Shown piece by piece: positions 29,441 through 38,866 of a DNA stretch of 64,000 bases. The stretch's first letter is position 1. Each line of letters starts with the position of its first letter. Where the stretch lies: NCBI GenBank assembly GCA_943788005.1, contig CALSOP010000002.1, positions 588,573-652,572 of the forward strand, read 5' to 3'. The notes below the pieces were generated by a model that ran no database searches, was not told the origin of the DNA, and was given only the letters and a program-made list of their open reading frames with translations. The DNA comes from an uncultured Gammaproteobacteria bacterium (lineage in GTDB: Bacteria > Pseudomonadota > Gammaproteobacteria > Eutrophobiales > Eutrophobiaceae). The translations under genes were made by a program, and so were the position numbers.

Positions 29441-30036
29441 CTATGTCTTCCACTCTTTAATGACTAACTTAAGTTGAATTTCATCACCTCTTAATGGATA
29501 ATTTTTCTGGTAGAGAAATACCATTCTGCTCGGTATAGCGCAGAACACTTACGTTGAAACCAGACTGCTTCATATTTGTGAGCCGTCCTTTTTCATCAAG
29601 TAAAAGTTCACTGTAGGTCATATAAGGTTCAGGAACCCCGCGTATCCAATACTTTAATCCATTGATATGTATCTTCCAGCCCAACGCCTCATAGAGTAAT
29701 TGTTCTGCTGTGTTGGCTGTCGTTATTTTATTTTTAGGTCCATGCATAACGACTCCATCTCGAGTACCTTTTAAAATATATGTACCTTGACCTAGTGGCG
29801 CGATAACTCGCAATTCATAATCGGCATAGGATTGCTCCCACAGCAAAGTGGCGGTGCCACTGTCTTTCTCGTTTTTTACTCCCAAACGTCCATTGATATT
29901 CCAGGCAGTAATACCATTGATTGCAATTTGATGCTCAAGCCATAATTGCGGTTTTAAGTCTTTATCAATTTTTGGTGCAGTACTACACGCAGCCTAGCAG
30001 AGAAACTGCTAGTAAAAGTGGTAATAATCGAATCAC
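29441..30036 (-). CDS. lolB: Outer-membrane lipoprotein receptor LolB (two frameshifts)
   Basis: LolB accepts lipoproteins from LolA at the outer membrane. A GTG start at 30036 overlaps the stop of the TPR gene (GTGA). The first frame gives [12 protein letters not shown]; removing one G from GG near 29995 yields the perfect lipobox LLAAC and continues [22 protein letters not shown]. The body ([18 protein letters not shown]..., [13 protein letters not shown]) is normal. The given frame stops at 29484, but one base less in AAGAGG gives [16 protein letters not shown] ending TAG 29441, the usual LolB end. Order lolB-ispE is conserved. Confidence 0.82.
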
Positions 30037-31814
30037 GGTTTAAATCGTTTTATGACGTCTAACAAGCGATCATCAGTCGGTGTATCTTTGAGTGCCGTGT
30101 CCCAAATATCTTTTGCTGCCTGCCTATCTCCCCTGACCCAGAGAACTTCACCAAGGTGTGCCGCTATTTCAGGATCGTTTCTCAATTCAAGCGCCTTTTG
30201 TAAATACACAACCGCTTCATCCAGACGTCCAAGGCGATATAAAACCCAACCCATGCTATCCAATATATAAAAGTCGCTTGGGCTTAGCTCATAAGCACGT
30301 TGTATATAACCATAGGCTTCTTCATAACGATCCGTACGATCCGCAAGAGTGTAACCCAAGGCATTTAATGCGGTGGCATTATTCGCATCTTCTTCAAGAA
30401 TAGTTTTGAGATCGGCTTCCAATAAATCCATACGTCCCATTTTTTCAGCAAGCATTGCGCGAGAATAGAGTATGTCTGCATGACTCTTTTCTTCTATAGC
30501 CCCATTAAAAAAATCCATTGCTTCCTGATAACGCTTGGCATTGATAAGTATTTCACCTTCGGCCTGTATCAATATAAGCCGGCTAGAGCCTTTGGCTTTC
30601 TGAATGGCACGAATGTTACTCAATGCTTTATCAACGTCACCTTGCTTGGCAAGAATTAGGCTTAAACGAATCCTTGCATCAAGATAGTTTTCACCACCAT
30701 GTACACCTTGATATAAATCACTCGCCTTATCTAACTGTTCTCTTTCTTCGGCGATACGCGCTAAATAATAATTAGCATCAAAAACCCGTTTTTTTAATTC
30801 CGTTAAACGTAGAAAGTATTTCTCAGCCTGATCAAGCCGATTGGTCTGTAAATAAAGTAAGCCAAGTGCGTAGAGCACATCGACATTGTTTGGTGCTTGA
30901 ACAGAAAGAATTTCAAACTGACGGCGAGCATCATCAAACCGCTTTGCCTCTGTCAATAAACGCGCATAAGCCATCCGCATGTTAAAATCATCTTCCTTAC
31001 CCTCAAGGGCAGACTCGATCCACTCCAATGCTTTATTTGACTCGCCTTTCTTTTGCAATAATGCGAGGTATGTCATTGCTGCTGCATTGTTATCTGGTTT
31101 CAATTCAAGCACACGCTCCAGTAAATCCTGAGAACGTTCCATGTCACCCATTCGCGCAGTCACATGGGCAAAAGCAAACATGGCCTCAGCATCATCCATG
31201 TGGTTTTCCATCAAGCGTTCCATCAATTCTAAAACCGCAGCTTGATCGTCCTCGCGACCAAGGAAATTAGCAATCATCCACAGTTTTTGGTCAAACTGAC
31301 CTTGTGAGTTCTCCAGAATAATCTCAAGATGATATAAGGCCTTATCAATATTACCTTCACGCAAGGTCATTACCGTTAAAACCTGATGAGCATCAGGGTT
31401 CTTTGGATCAACCTCAACCCAAAGACTGGCCGCTTCATAAGCAGACTCATTATTACGTGCATAAACTGAGATTCGGGTTGCTCGTTCAATGACCACGGGA
31501 TCTCGGGTAGATTTGGCTAAATCGAGGTAATTATCAACAGCAACATCTATTTTTCCACGTTGTCCGGCTATTTCAGCAAGCAGTATTTTAAAAAGAATAT
31601 CTTCGGTGAGTTCAATCTTTGGGCGTTCTGGTAATACTCGTTCGGGTATTGGTTCAGGTTCTGGCTTAGTAGCAACTGCTTTTACTTCTGTTGCCGACTC
31701 TACGTTTTCCAAGCTGACCTCTTCTTGAGGCACTGTACTACAGGCAACCACTATGAAAACCAGTAGAAATACCGGTAATTTGAGTAAAGTCTTATATATT
31801 GAGTATCGAGACAT
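30033..31814 (-). CDS. Large TPR-repeat lipoprotein
   Basis: The 593-residue protein has a lipoprotein signal (LPVFLLVFIVVACST, lipobox Cys near residue 25) and then, after a Pro/Glu-rich linker, about fourteen tetratricopeptide repeats through the C-terminus; clear examples are NAAAMTYLALLQKKGESNKA and NALGYTLADRTDRYEEAYGY. It has no enzyme domain and probably serves as a scaffold on the inner face of the outer membrane or on the inner membrane. The gene is first in the lolB-ispE-prs run and divergent from hemA, a conserved place for such TPR proteins. Its 257-bp upstream gap holds both promoters, not placed. Confidence 0.85.
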   Translation of the reverse strand: MSRYSIYKTLLKLPVFLLVFIVVACSTVPQEEVSLENVESATEVKAVATKPEPEPIPERVLPERPKIELTEDILFKILLAEIAGQRGKIDVAVDNYLDLAKSTRDPVVIERATRISVYARNNESAYEAASLWVEVDPKNPDAHQVLTVMTLREGNIDKALYHLEIILENSQGQFDQKLWMIANFLGREDDQAAVLELMERLMENHMDDAEAMFAFAHVTARMGDMERSQDLLERVLELKPDNNAAAMTYLALLQKKGESNKALEWIESALEGKEDDFNMRMAYARLLTEAKRFDDARRQFEILSVQAPNNVDVLYALGLLYLQTNRLDQAEKYFLRLTELKKRVFDANYYLARIAEEREQLDKASDLYQGVHGGENYLDARIRLSLILAKQGDVDKALSNIRAIQKAKGSSRLILIQAEGEILINAKRYQEAMDFFNGAIEEKSHADILYSRAMLAEKMGRMDLLEADLKTILEEDANNATALNALGYTLADRTDRYEEAYGYIQRAYELSPSDFYILDSMGWVLYRLGRLDEAVVYLQKALELRNDPEIAAHLGEVLWVRGDRQAAKDIWDTALKDTPTDDRLLDVIKRFKP

Positions 31815-32071
31815 ATTTGCTATTTATAGTTCTATTTTGTTATATCATTTTGTCAGATCGGGGCTAAAAATAATACTACGCCTGGTTTATCGCTTATTGA
31901 AAAGATAAACATATTATAATTGATTCGGTACTGGGCTATTTGTTCAGTTGGGTCATATGATTTATATTTGATGTATTAGTCATTGAAATCAATATTTAGC
32001 CTTATTTTCCTTGTATTCGGCCACATCATGGCACAGAATTTTCATATAGATATCATTTAATTGCCAATACC

Positions 32072-33351
32072 ATGACACTTATTGCCTACGGAATTAACCA
32101 CTCGACAGCACCGATTGAAGTTCGGGAAAAGGTTAGCTTTGGTAATGATATCGTCACTGATGCCCTGAACGAGTTGAAGCACCAAAACGGGGTGCATGAA
32201 GCGGCTATTCTTTCCACCTGCAATCGTACTGAGATTTATTGCAGTGTAGACCAACAAAATAATCACAACCCGATAGAGTGGTTACACAATTTTCATGGAA
32301 TGAAACAGGATCAACTGCAGCCTTTTTTATATAAGCATCCTGATCACAATGCTGTGCGCCATGTATTACGTGTCGCTAGTGGTCTTGATTCAATGATATT
32401 GGGTGAACCGCAGGTTTTAGGGCAACTAAAAGACGCCTATCATAAAGCTATTAGTGCTGGCAGCATTGGTCACCAGTTAAATCGACTGTTTCAACATTCA
32501 TTTCACGTTGCCAAAGAAGTTCGAAGTAATACTGCTATTGGGAACCACCCTGTCTCTGTGGCTTACGCGGCCGTGCGTCTGGCACAGCAAATCTTCGGTG
32601 ATTTGAAAGATCAAACAGCATTATTGATTGGTGCCGGCGAAACCATTGAACTCGCTGCAAAGCATCTACACGACAATGGCTTAAGCCGAATGATCATAGC
32701 TAATCGTACATTAGAGCGATCACAACGTCTGGCAAGTGAATACTCTGGCTACGCCATTCAGATTGGCGATATACCGACGCATCTGGCAGAAGCGGACATC
32801 GTCATCTCATCGACGGCTAGTCCATTACCGATCCTTGGTAAAGGTGCAGTTGAAAGCGCAATAAAAACCAGGAAGCATAAACCTATGTTCATGGTTGATA
32901 TCGCCGTACCCCGCGATATAGAGGTTGAAGTAGGCGACATGGACGATATTTATTTATATAGCGTCGACGATCTAAAAGACATGGTCCAAGAAAATTTAAA
33001 AAATCGTCAAGATGCAGCCAAACAAGCAGAAAAAATTATTGATACACAGGCACAAGAATTTATGGACTGGCTGAGTTCGCTCGATGCCGTTTCAACAATC
33101 CGGGCATTGCGTGGACAAGCTGAACAAATTCAGGAAGATGTTATTCAAAAAGGATTATCTAAGTTGCGTAATGGTGCTGATCCAGAGACGATCTTGTTGG
33201 AAACAGCACGCAATCTTACCAATAAATTAATTCATGTCCCAGTTCAAAATTGAGAAATGCAAGCGCCCAAAACAGAGATGATTTGCTTCAAGCTGCAGAA
33301 GAGCTATACAGTTTAAGAGAAAGCTCCGAATATAAAGACAAAAAACAGTAG
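32072..33351 (+). CDS. hemA: Glutamyl-tRNA reductase HemA (3' frameshift)
   Basis: HemA reduces Glu-tRNA to glutamate-1-semialdehyde, the first step of tetrapyrrole synthesis. It shows the nucleophile motif ILSTCNRTEIYC (Cys near residue 50), GLDSMILGEPQVLGQLK, and the NADPH-binding GAGETIELAAKHL. The given frame ends at 33253 (VPVQN), but adding one A to the AAA run at about 33247 gives VQKLRNASAQNRDDLLQAAE ... ending at TAG 33349-33351, the usual HemA C-terminus (about 425 residues). The order hemA-prfA-prmC is classical. Confidence 0.9.
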
Positions 33352-33420
33352 CTGTCACCGCTACTGAATAAGTTAATCGCCTAATCAGGCACGATCCCAA
33401 AATATTTTTATTAAAAAATC

Positions 33421-34503
33421 ATGAAAGAATCATTACATTTAAAACTTGAAAAACTACTAGAACGCCAGGAAGAGCTGGACGGTTTACTATCTGATCCCGA
33501 TGTTATTAATAACCAAAATAAATTTCGTGAATTATCACAAGAGTATGCTGAGGTGCGTCCTATTGTCAGTTGTTTTAACAATTACCGAAAGACAGTTGAA
33601 GAAATCGAAAACGCAAAAGAGATGTTAAAAGATAGTGACAAGGAGATGCAGGAACTTGCAACAGAAGAGCTTAAAGAAGCCGATGCAACATATCAACGAC
33701 TTGAAGCTGAACTTCAAGTATTACTACTACCAAAAGATCCTGCCGATAACAGTAATATATTTCTTGAAATACGCGCCGGTACCGGTGGTGAGGAAGCAGC
33801 ATTGTTTGCTGGCGATTTAATGCGTATGTATTCACGTTATGCAGAATCAAGAGGTTGGAGGATAGAACATATCAGCGCAGCCGAGAGTGATCTTGAAGGC
33901 TATAAAGAAGTCATCATGCGTATAATTGGTGAAGGCGCTTATTCAAGATTGAAATTTGAATCTGGTGCACATCGTGTACAACGAGTACCTGAAACTGAAT
34001 CACAAGGGCGCATCCATACTTCAGCATGTACGGTTGCTGTTTTACCTGAAGCGGATGAAGTTAGTGAAATAACCATTAACACTGCAGACCTGCGTATCGA
34101 TACCTTTCGTGCATCTGGTGCTGGCGGACAACACGTCAATAAAACTGACTCAGCAATTCGTATTACACATATACCTACCAATACGGTTATTGAATGTCAG
34201 GATGAACGTTCACAACATAAAAACAAAGCGCGCGCGATGTCCGTATTACAAGCCAAGCTACTCAGTAGCGAGCGTGATAAACAACAAAGTGAAGAAGCTG
34301 AAAACAGACGCAACTTGGTGGGCAGCGGCGATCGGTCCGAGCGTATTCGCACTTACAATTTCCCACAAGGCCGAGTTACTGACCATCGAATTAACTTAAC
34401 ACTATATCGCCTCGATGAATTCTTACAGGGCAATGTCGACATGATCATTGATCCCTTAATTAGTGAATATCAAGCCGATCTACTGGCATCAATAAATGAC
34501 TAA
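33421..34503 (+). CDS. prfA: Peptide chain release factor 1
   Basis: RF1 ends translation at UAA and UAG. The 360-residue length is exact. The N-terminal coiled coil is followed by the ribosome-binding domain with the stop-codon-reading region around [23 protein letters not shown] (in part) and the universal GGQ motif in [19 protein letters not shown] (residues about 225-243). It lies between hemA and prmC, its modifying enzyme. Confidence 0.97.
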   Translation: MKESLHLKLEKLLERQEELDGLLSDPDVINNQNKFRELSQEYAEVRPIVSCFNNYRKTVEEIENAKEMLKDSDKEMQELATEELKEADATYQRLEAELQVLLLPKDPADNSNIFLEIRAGTGGEEAALFAGDLMRMYSRYAESRGWRIEHISAAESDLEGYKEVIMRIIGEGAYSRLKFESGAHRVQRVPETESQGRIHTSACTVAVLPEADEVSEITINTADLRIDTFRASGAGGQHVNKTDSAIRITHIPTNTVIECQDERSQHKNKARAMSVLQAKLLSSERDKQQSEEAENRRNLVGSGDRSERIRTYNFPQGRVTDHRINLTLYRLDEFLQGNVDMIIDPLISEYQADLLASIND

Positions 34504-34524
34504 CTGACGATTGATTAAGATGTT

Positions 34525-35361
34525 ATGCAAATAGTTGATGCCGTAAAAAATGCTCAACAGAAACTTGTAAAATCTGACAGTGCGAGGCTAGATGCAGAGG
34601 TTTTGCTTTGTTCAGTTTTAAAATGTGAACGCACCCACCTTTACACATACCCTGAACAAAGCTTATCCAGTAAAGAGATACGATCATTCGATGAATTAGT
34701 TGCGTTACGCGCGCAGGGTCATCCAATTGCACATTTGATTCAGAAAAAAGAATTCTGGTCACTGGAGCTAAAGGTGACTACTGACACACTTATTCCACGC
34801 CCCGAAACTGAAATACTTGTTCAAGCAGCATTAAATTGCATCCCTAATGAAACTCCATGTTCTATTCTTGAATTAGGAACGGGTACGGGCGCGATTAGTA
34901 TCGCAATTGCATCCGATCGACAATTGGCAAATATTACTGCGACTGACATAAAACACAGTGCACTCCAAGTTGCACAATTGAATGCCGAATCGCACCACTT
35001 AAATAATATTACTTTTGTAAAGGCAAATTGGTTTGATATAAAAAACATCGATACCTACGATTTAATCGTCAGTAATCCACCCTATATTAGTAATGATGAT
35101 CCACATCTCGTGCAAGGTGATGTTCGTTTCGAACCAGAATCGGCTCTAGTATCAGGAAAAGAAGGACTAGATGATTTATACATAATTATTACTGGAGCAA
35201 AAAAACACCTTAATACGAATGGTTGGTTATTACTTGAGCATGGTTTCCAACAGGGTAAAGCGATAAGACAGTTACTTGAAGAGAATAATTTCAGTACAAT
35301 TTCAACATTAAAAGACTATAGTAATTTAGATAGAGTCAGTCTCGGGCAATGGTTATCATGA
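34525..35361 (+). CDS. prmC: Release factor glutamine methyltransferase
   Basis: PrmC methylates the Gln of the GGQ motif in release factors. The 278-residue protein has an N-terminal helical domain and a class I methyltransferase domain: ILELGTGTGAISIAIASD (SAM site, residues about 113-130) and the substrate-Gln motif VSNPPYIS near 187. It follows prfA by 21 bp. Its TGA overlaps the ATG of the next small gene (ATGA). Confidence 0.96.
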   Translation: MQIVDAVKNAQQKLVKSDSARLDAEVLLCSVLKCERTHLYTYPEQSLSSKEIRSFDELVALRAQGHPIAHLIQKKEFWSLELKVTTDTLIPRPETEILVQAALNCIPNETPCSILELGTGTGAISIAIASDRQLANITATDIKHSALQVAQLNAESHHLNNITFVKANWFDIKNIDTYDLIVSNPPYISNDDPHLVQGDVRFEPESALVSGKEGLDDLYIIITGAKKHLNTNGWLLLEHGFQQGKAIRQLLEENNFSTISTLKDYSNLDRVSLGQWLS

Positions 35362-35525
35362 ATAAATCAGATTCAGACGAAAAAGAACTTGAGACTGTAG
35401 CGATTAGAGGTCATTTTATATCTTCATTGAAATGTTATTGTGAAAAAAATCGACGCGACCACCATAAACAAACTGCTGGTTGGGGTTATTATATTCAAAG
35501 CCTATACTTGAGTTTACAACAATAA
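35358..35525 (+). CDS. Small hypothetical protein coupled to prmC
   Basis: A 55-codon frame starts inside the prmC stop (ATGA, 35358-35361) and ends 11 bp before moeB. It reads MNKSDSDEKELETVAIRGHF... and ends in ...GYYIQSLYLSLQQ, a charged, Tyr-rich peptide with two Cys (CYC) in the middle and no signal peptide. Coupling and tight spacing suggest it is translated, but I recognise no family. Confidence 0.4.
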   Translation: MNKSDSDEKELETVAIRGHFISSLKCYCEKNRRDHHKQTAGWGYYIQSLYLSLQQ

Positions 35526-35536
35526 AAGTCCGGAAC

Positions 35537-36277
35537 ATGAACGACGAACAACTACTACGCTACAGCCGACAAATGATGTTGCCTGAAATCGATGCAGCAG
35601 GTCAGGAACGACTCCATGATTCGCGTGTATTGATCATCGGTCTTGGCGGCCTTGGTTCGCCTGTATCAATTTATTTAGCCAGCGCCGGTGTCGGTCAATT
35701 AATACTGGTTGATTTTGATAAAGTTGACATCAGCAATCTGCAACGACAGATCGTTCATTCAACCCCGGACATTGGTCGATTAAAGATTAAATCTGCAAAA
35801 GAACACCTTCAAGCAATCAATCCGGAAATAAATATTGAGTGCATTGATCATGCTCTGGAAGGTGACGAACTATTAGACGAAGCTAATAAGGCAGATGTGA
35901 TCGTCGATGCCTCTGATAATTTTCAAACACGTTTCGCATTGAATGAAGCCTCAGTAAAAACTAAAACACCACTCGTGTCTGGTGCCGCTATTCGATTCGA
36001 AGGTCAGGTTACCGTATTCAATCCTAAAGATGACACATCACCTTGCTATCGATGTTTATACGGAGAAGATGTTGCTACCTCGGAGACTTGCACCGCCAAT
36101 GGGGTAATTGCACCCTTACTCGGTATCATTGGCAGTATTCAGGCAAACGAAACAATGAAGTTGATAATGGGTATCGGTGAAACCTTACAAGGTAAATTAC
36201 TGTTGCTCGATTCACTTTATATGGATCTAAATCAAGCTATCTTGAAAAAGGATCCCGCTTGTCCTGTTTGTAATTGA
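35537..36277 (+). CDS. moeB: MoeB/ThiF-family adenylyltransferase (HesA/MoeB)
   Basis: The start MNDEQLLRYSRQMMLPEIDAAG (in part) at 35537 matches the family; longer starts are unlikely. The 246-residue E1-like enzyme adenylates the C-terminal Gly of a small sulphur carrier such as MoaD or ThiS. Nucleotide motif VLIIGLGGLGSPVSIYLAS is at residues about 32-50, and RQIVHSTPDIG and ASDNFQTRF follow. Zinc Cys pairs are CYRC near residue 170 and CPVC at the end. No other molybdopterin or thiamine genes lie nearby, so MoeB versus ThiF is not decided by context; prmC-moeB is a known neighbour pair. Confidence 0.85.
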   Translation: MNDEQLLRYSRQMMLPEIDAAGQERLHDSRVLIIGLGGLGSPVSIYLASAGVGQLILVDFDKVDISNLQRQIVHSTPDIGRLKIKSAKEHLQAINPEINIECIDHALEGDELLDEANKADVIVDASDNFQTRFALNEASVKTKTPLVSGAAIRFEGQVTVFNPKDDTSPCYRCLYGEDVATSETCTANGVIAPLLGIIGSIQANETMKLIMGIGETLQGKLLLLDSLYMDLNQAILKKDPACPVCN

Positions 36278-36295
36278 TTGAAAAAATTTCAATCA
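36275..36295. terminator. Bidirectional hairpin overlapping two stop codons
   Basis: TGATTGAAA (36275-36283) and TTTCAATCA (36287-36295) form a perfect 9-bp stem with an AAA loop. The hairpin contains the last bases of the moeB stop and the whole stop of the convergent acyl-CoA synthetase gene. It lacks a clean U-tract, so strength is uncertain. Confidence 0.5.
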
Positions 36296-37923
36296 GTAAT
36301 CTCATTTGCCTGTTTTCTTAATTTAAATTTTTGAATCTTACCCGTAGATGTCTTTGGTAAAGGCCCGAACACAACCGTCTTTGGTGCTTTGAAATGCTCT
36401 ATATTCTCTCGACAATAACCGAGAAGCTCTTCAACGCTTAATTCCTCACCTTCTTTTATTGTGACGAAGGCACAGGGTGTTTCTCCCCATTTCTTATCAT
36501 CTCGAGCAACTACAGCGGCTTCCAGGACTTTCGGATGTCGATATAAAATACCTTCAACTTCAATACTTGAGATATTTTCTCCACCTGAAATAATAATATC
36601 CTTAGAACGATCTTTAATCTCAATATAACCGTCTTCATGCCATACCGCTAAATCACCACTATGGAACCATCCTCCCATTAAAGATTTTTCCGTCGTAGTG
36701 GGGTTTTTTAAATAACCCTTCATAACAATATTACCTCGAAACATGATCTCACCAATTGTTGTACCATCCTTTGGTACTGGTTCAACGGTATCTGGATCAG
36801 CTACCATCAAACCTTCTAACATTGGGTAGCGGACGCCCTGCCTGGATTTAAAATCAGATTGCTCGGATATATTTAGCTCATTCCACTCATCTTGCCAAAC
36901 ACAACCAGCCGCAGGGCCATAGGTTTCTGTTAGCCCATAAACATGCGTGACATTAAAACCTAGCTTCTGCATGGCTTCCAAAACAGCGGCAGGTGGAGCG
37001 GCACCCGCTGTCATCACATTAACTTTATGATCTATACCCTGTGTAAATTCAACATCGGCATTCGCCATCATGTTTAAAACAATCGGCGCACCACAAAGAT
37101 GATCAACTTTTTCCTTTTTTATAAGATCATAAACTGTTTCTATCTGTACCTTACGTAGACAAACATTTGTACCTGCAATCGCTGCAATCGTCCAAGGGAA
37201 ACACCAACCGTTGCAATGAAACATCGGTAAGGTCCAAAGATAAACCGGGTGTTGTGGCATTTGCCAAAACATACTATTCGATACTGCATTCAAATAAGCA
37301 CCACGATGATGGTAGACCACACCTTTAGGATTACCTGTGGTGCCTGAAGTGTAATTCAAGCTTATCGCACCCCATTCATCCTCGGGTAGTTCCCATGCAA
37401 ACCCAGAAGAACCTTCTTTGAGCAGTTCCTCATATTCAAGCTCACCGATAAACATACCGCCTTCATAAAAAGGGTCATCGACATCAATAACAAGCGGTTT
37501 GTTTTCAAGCTTAGCTAAAGCTTCACTGATTACGTTGTAAAATTCTCGATCTGTTAAGAGAATTTTTGCCTCTGCATGTTCAAGCATAAAAGCAATTGAA
37601 TCTGCATTTAAACGTATATTAAGTGCATTCAACACACCACCAGCCATAGCAACGCCAAAACTGGCTTCATACATCGCAGGCACATTAGGTAACATAACGG
37701 CAACCGTATCGCCTTTACTTATTCCCCTGTTCTTCAACGCTGAGGCTAGACGACGACAACGGCTATAGGTCTCTGACCAGTGGTAGCGGAGATCACCATA
37801 AACGATAGAATCGTGATTTGGATAGATTGAAGCTGTCCTTTCCAGAAAGCTTAATGGTGAGAGAGGTGTATAGTTTGCGCGATTCTTATTAAGTCCCGCT
37901 TCGTAAATATGATCAGGGTTCAT
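36289..37923 (-). CDS. Acyl-CoA synthetase (AMP-forming, medium-chain/AlkK-like)
   Basis: This 544-residue ANL-superfamily ligase activates a carboxylic acid to its CoA thioester. Motifs are LNYTSGTTGNPKGVVYHHRG (AMP binding), HVYGLTETYGPAAG, GWFHSGDLAVWHEDGYIEI and the C-terminal catalytic Lys in PKTSTGKIQKFKLRKQ. The N-terminal ...RANYTPLSPLSFLERTASIYP is typical of the AlkK/DitJ-like group used for medium-chain or aryl acids. It follows an enoyl-CoA hydratase gene by 26 bp on the same strand, which suggests a small fatty-acid degradation unit. Chain length is inference. Confidence 0.88.
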   Translation of the reverse strand: MNPDHIYEAGLNKNRANYTPLSPLSFLERTASIYPNHDSIVYGDLRYHWSETYSRCRRLASALKNRGISKGDTVAVMLPNVPAMYEASFGVAMAGGVLNALNIRLNADSIAFMLEHAEAKILLTDREFYNVISEALAKLENKPLVIDVDDPFYEGGMFIGELEYEELLKEGSSGFAWELPEDEWGAISLNYTSGTTGNPKGVVYHHRGAYLNAVSNSMFWQMPQHPVYLWTLPMFHCNGWCFPWTIAAIAGTNVCLRKVQIETVYDLIKKEKVDHLCGAPIVLNMMANADVEFTQGIDHKVNVMTAGAAPPAAVLEAMQKLGFNVTHVYGLTETYGPAAGCVWQDEWNELNISEQSDFKSRQGVRYPMLEGLMVADPDTVEPVPKDGTTIGEIMFRGNIVMKGYLKNPTTTEKSLMGGWFHSGDLAVWHEDGYIEIKDRSKDIIISGGENISSIEVEGILYRHPKVLEAAVVARDDKKWGETPCAFVTIKEGEELSVEELLGYCRENIEHFKAPKTVVFGPLPKTSTGKIQKFKLRKQANEITD

Positions 37924-37949
37924 TTAAAAACGACCTGTTTATTTAATTT

Positions 37950-38750
37950 TTACTGATTCCATTTTGGTTTACGCTTTTCTATGAACGCGTCTATTCCTTC
38001 CCTGGCATCATGGCTATCTATATTACAAACTATAGTTTGATTAGCAGCACCATACGCAGAACTAAGATCCATATTTAATTGTTGATAAAACAGTTTTTTA
38101 CCAAGTCCGATTGCCAATGCAGACTTGTTGGAAATAATCTCAGCAAGTTCTTTTGTCTTTGTGGTCAGCTCTTCAATAGGGACTACTTCATTGATCAATC
38201 CAAATTGCTGTGCCGTCTTTGCGTCGATAAATTCACCGGTTAGCAACATCTTCATAGCCTGCTTACGATGCATATTGCGACTGAGCGCCACTGCAGGTGT
38301 AGAACAAAACAGGCCCACATTAATTCCAGAAACAGCAAAACGCGCACCCTCTTCTGCTATTGCAAGATCACATGCTGCAACCAGTTGGCAACCTGCGGCA
38401 GTTGCTATGCCGTTAACTTCAGCGATAACAGGCTGAGGAAGCTGGATAATCGATTGCATAAAGTTACTGCATTGAGTGAATAAGACTTTATGAAATTCAG
38501 GATCGTCAGTGGAACGCACCTCTTTTAAATCATGTCCCGCACAAAAGGCCTTACCGTTCGCAGCAATAATAACGACTCGAATTGAATTATCTTGTGCAAT
38601 GTTATCGAGCGCATTTTGTAAAGCCGTCAACATATCACCCGACAAGGCATTGTATTGCTTCGGCCGATTCAATGTGAGCTTAGCAATACCGGCATCGATA
38701 TCGATCAATAATATTTCATCATTGATAATCTCATTCGCATTGGCTGACAT
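37950..38750 (-). CDS. Enoyl-CoA hydratase/isomerase family protein
   Basis: The start at 38750 (MSANANEIINDE) follows GGAGAAAATT; an earlier in-frame ATG has no such site. The 266-residue crotonase shows the oxyanion-hole motif AFCAGHDLKEV near residue 70 and GIATAAGCQLVAACDLAIA near 118. The usual second catalytic Glu of hydratases near VGLFCSTPAVALSR is not present at the standard place, so a non-hydratase crotonase activity is possible. It is upstream of the acyl-CoA synthetase in one unit. Confidence 0.82.
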   Translation of the reverse strand: MSANANEIINDEILLIDIDAGIAKLTLNRPKQYNALSGDMLTALQNALDNIAQDNSIRVVIIAANGKAFCAGHDLKEVRSTDDPEFHKVLFTQCSNFMQSIIQLPQPVIAEVNGIATAAGCQLVAACDLAIAEEGARFAVSGINVGLFCSTPAVALSRNMHRKQAMKMLLTGEFIDAKTAQQFGLINEVVPIEELTTKTKELAEIISNKSALAIGLGKKLFYQQLNMDLSSAYGAANQTIVCNIDSHDAREGIDAFIEKRKPKWNQ

Positions 38751-38866
38751 AATTTTCTCCAAGAGGATATAAAGCTAAAGGAAAATTAACTTTATCCATG
38801 TAACGTCCCGTTAGCAACCAAGTTTCAATCAAATAATGATAGAAACCATATCTACCGACAACGAAC

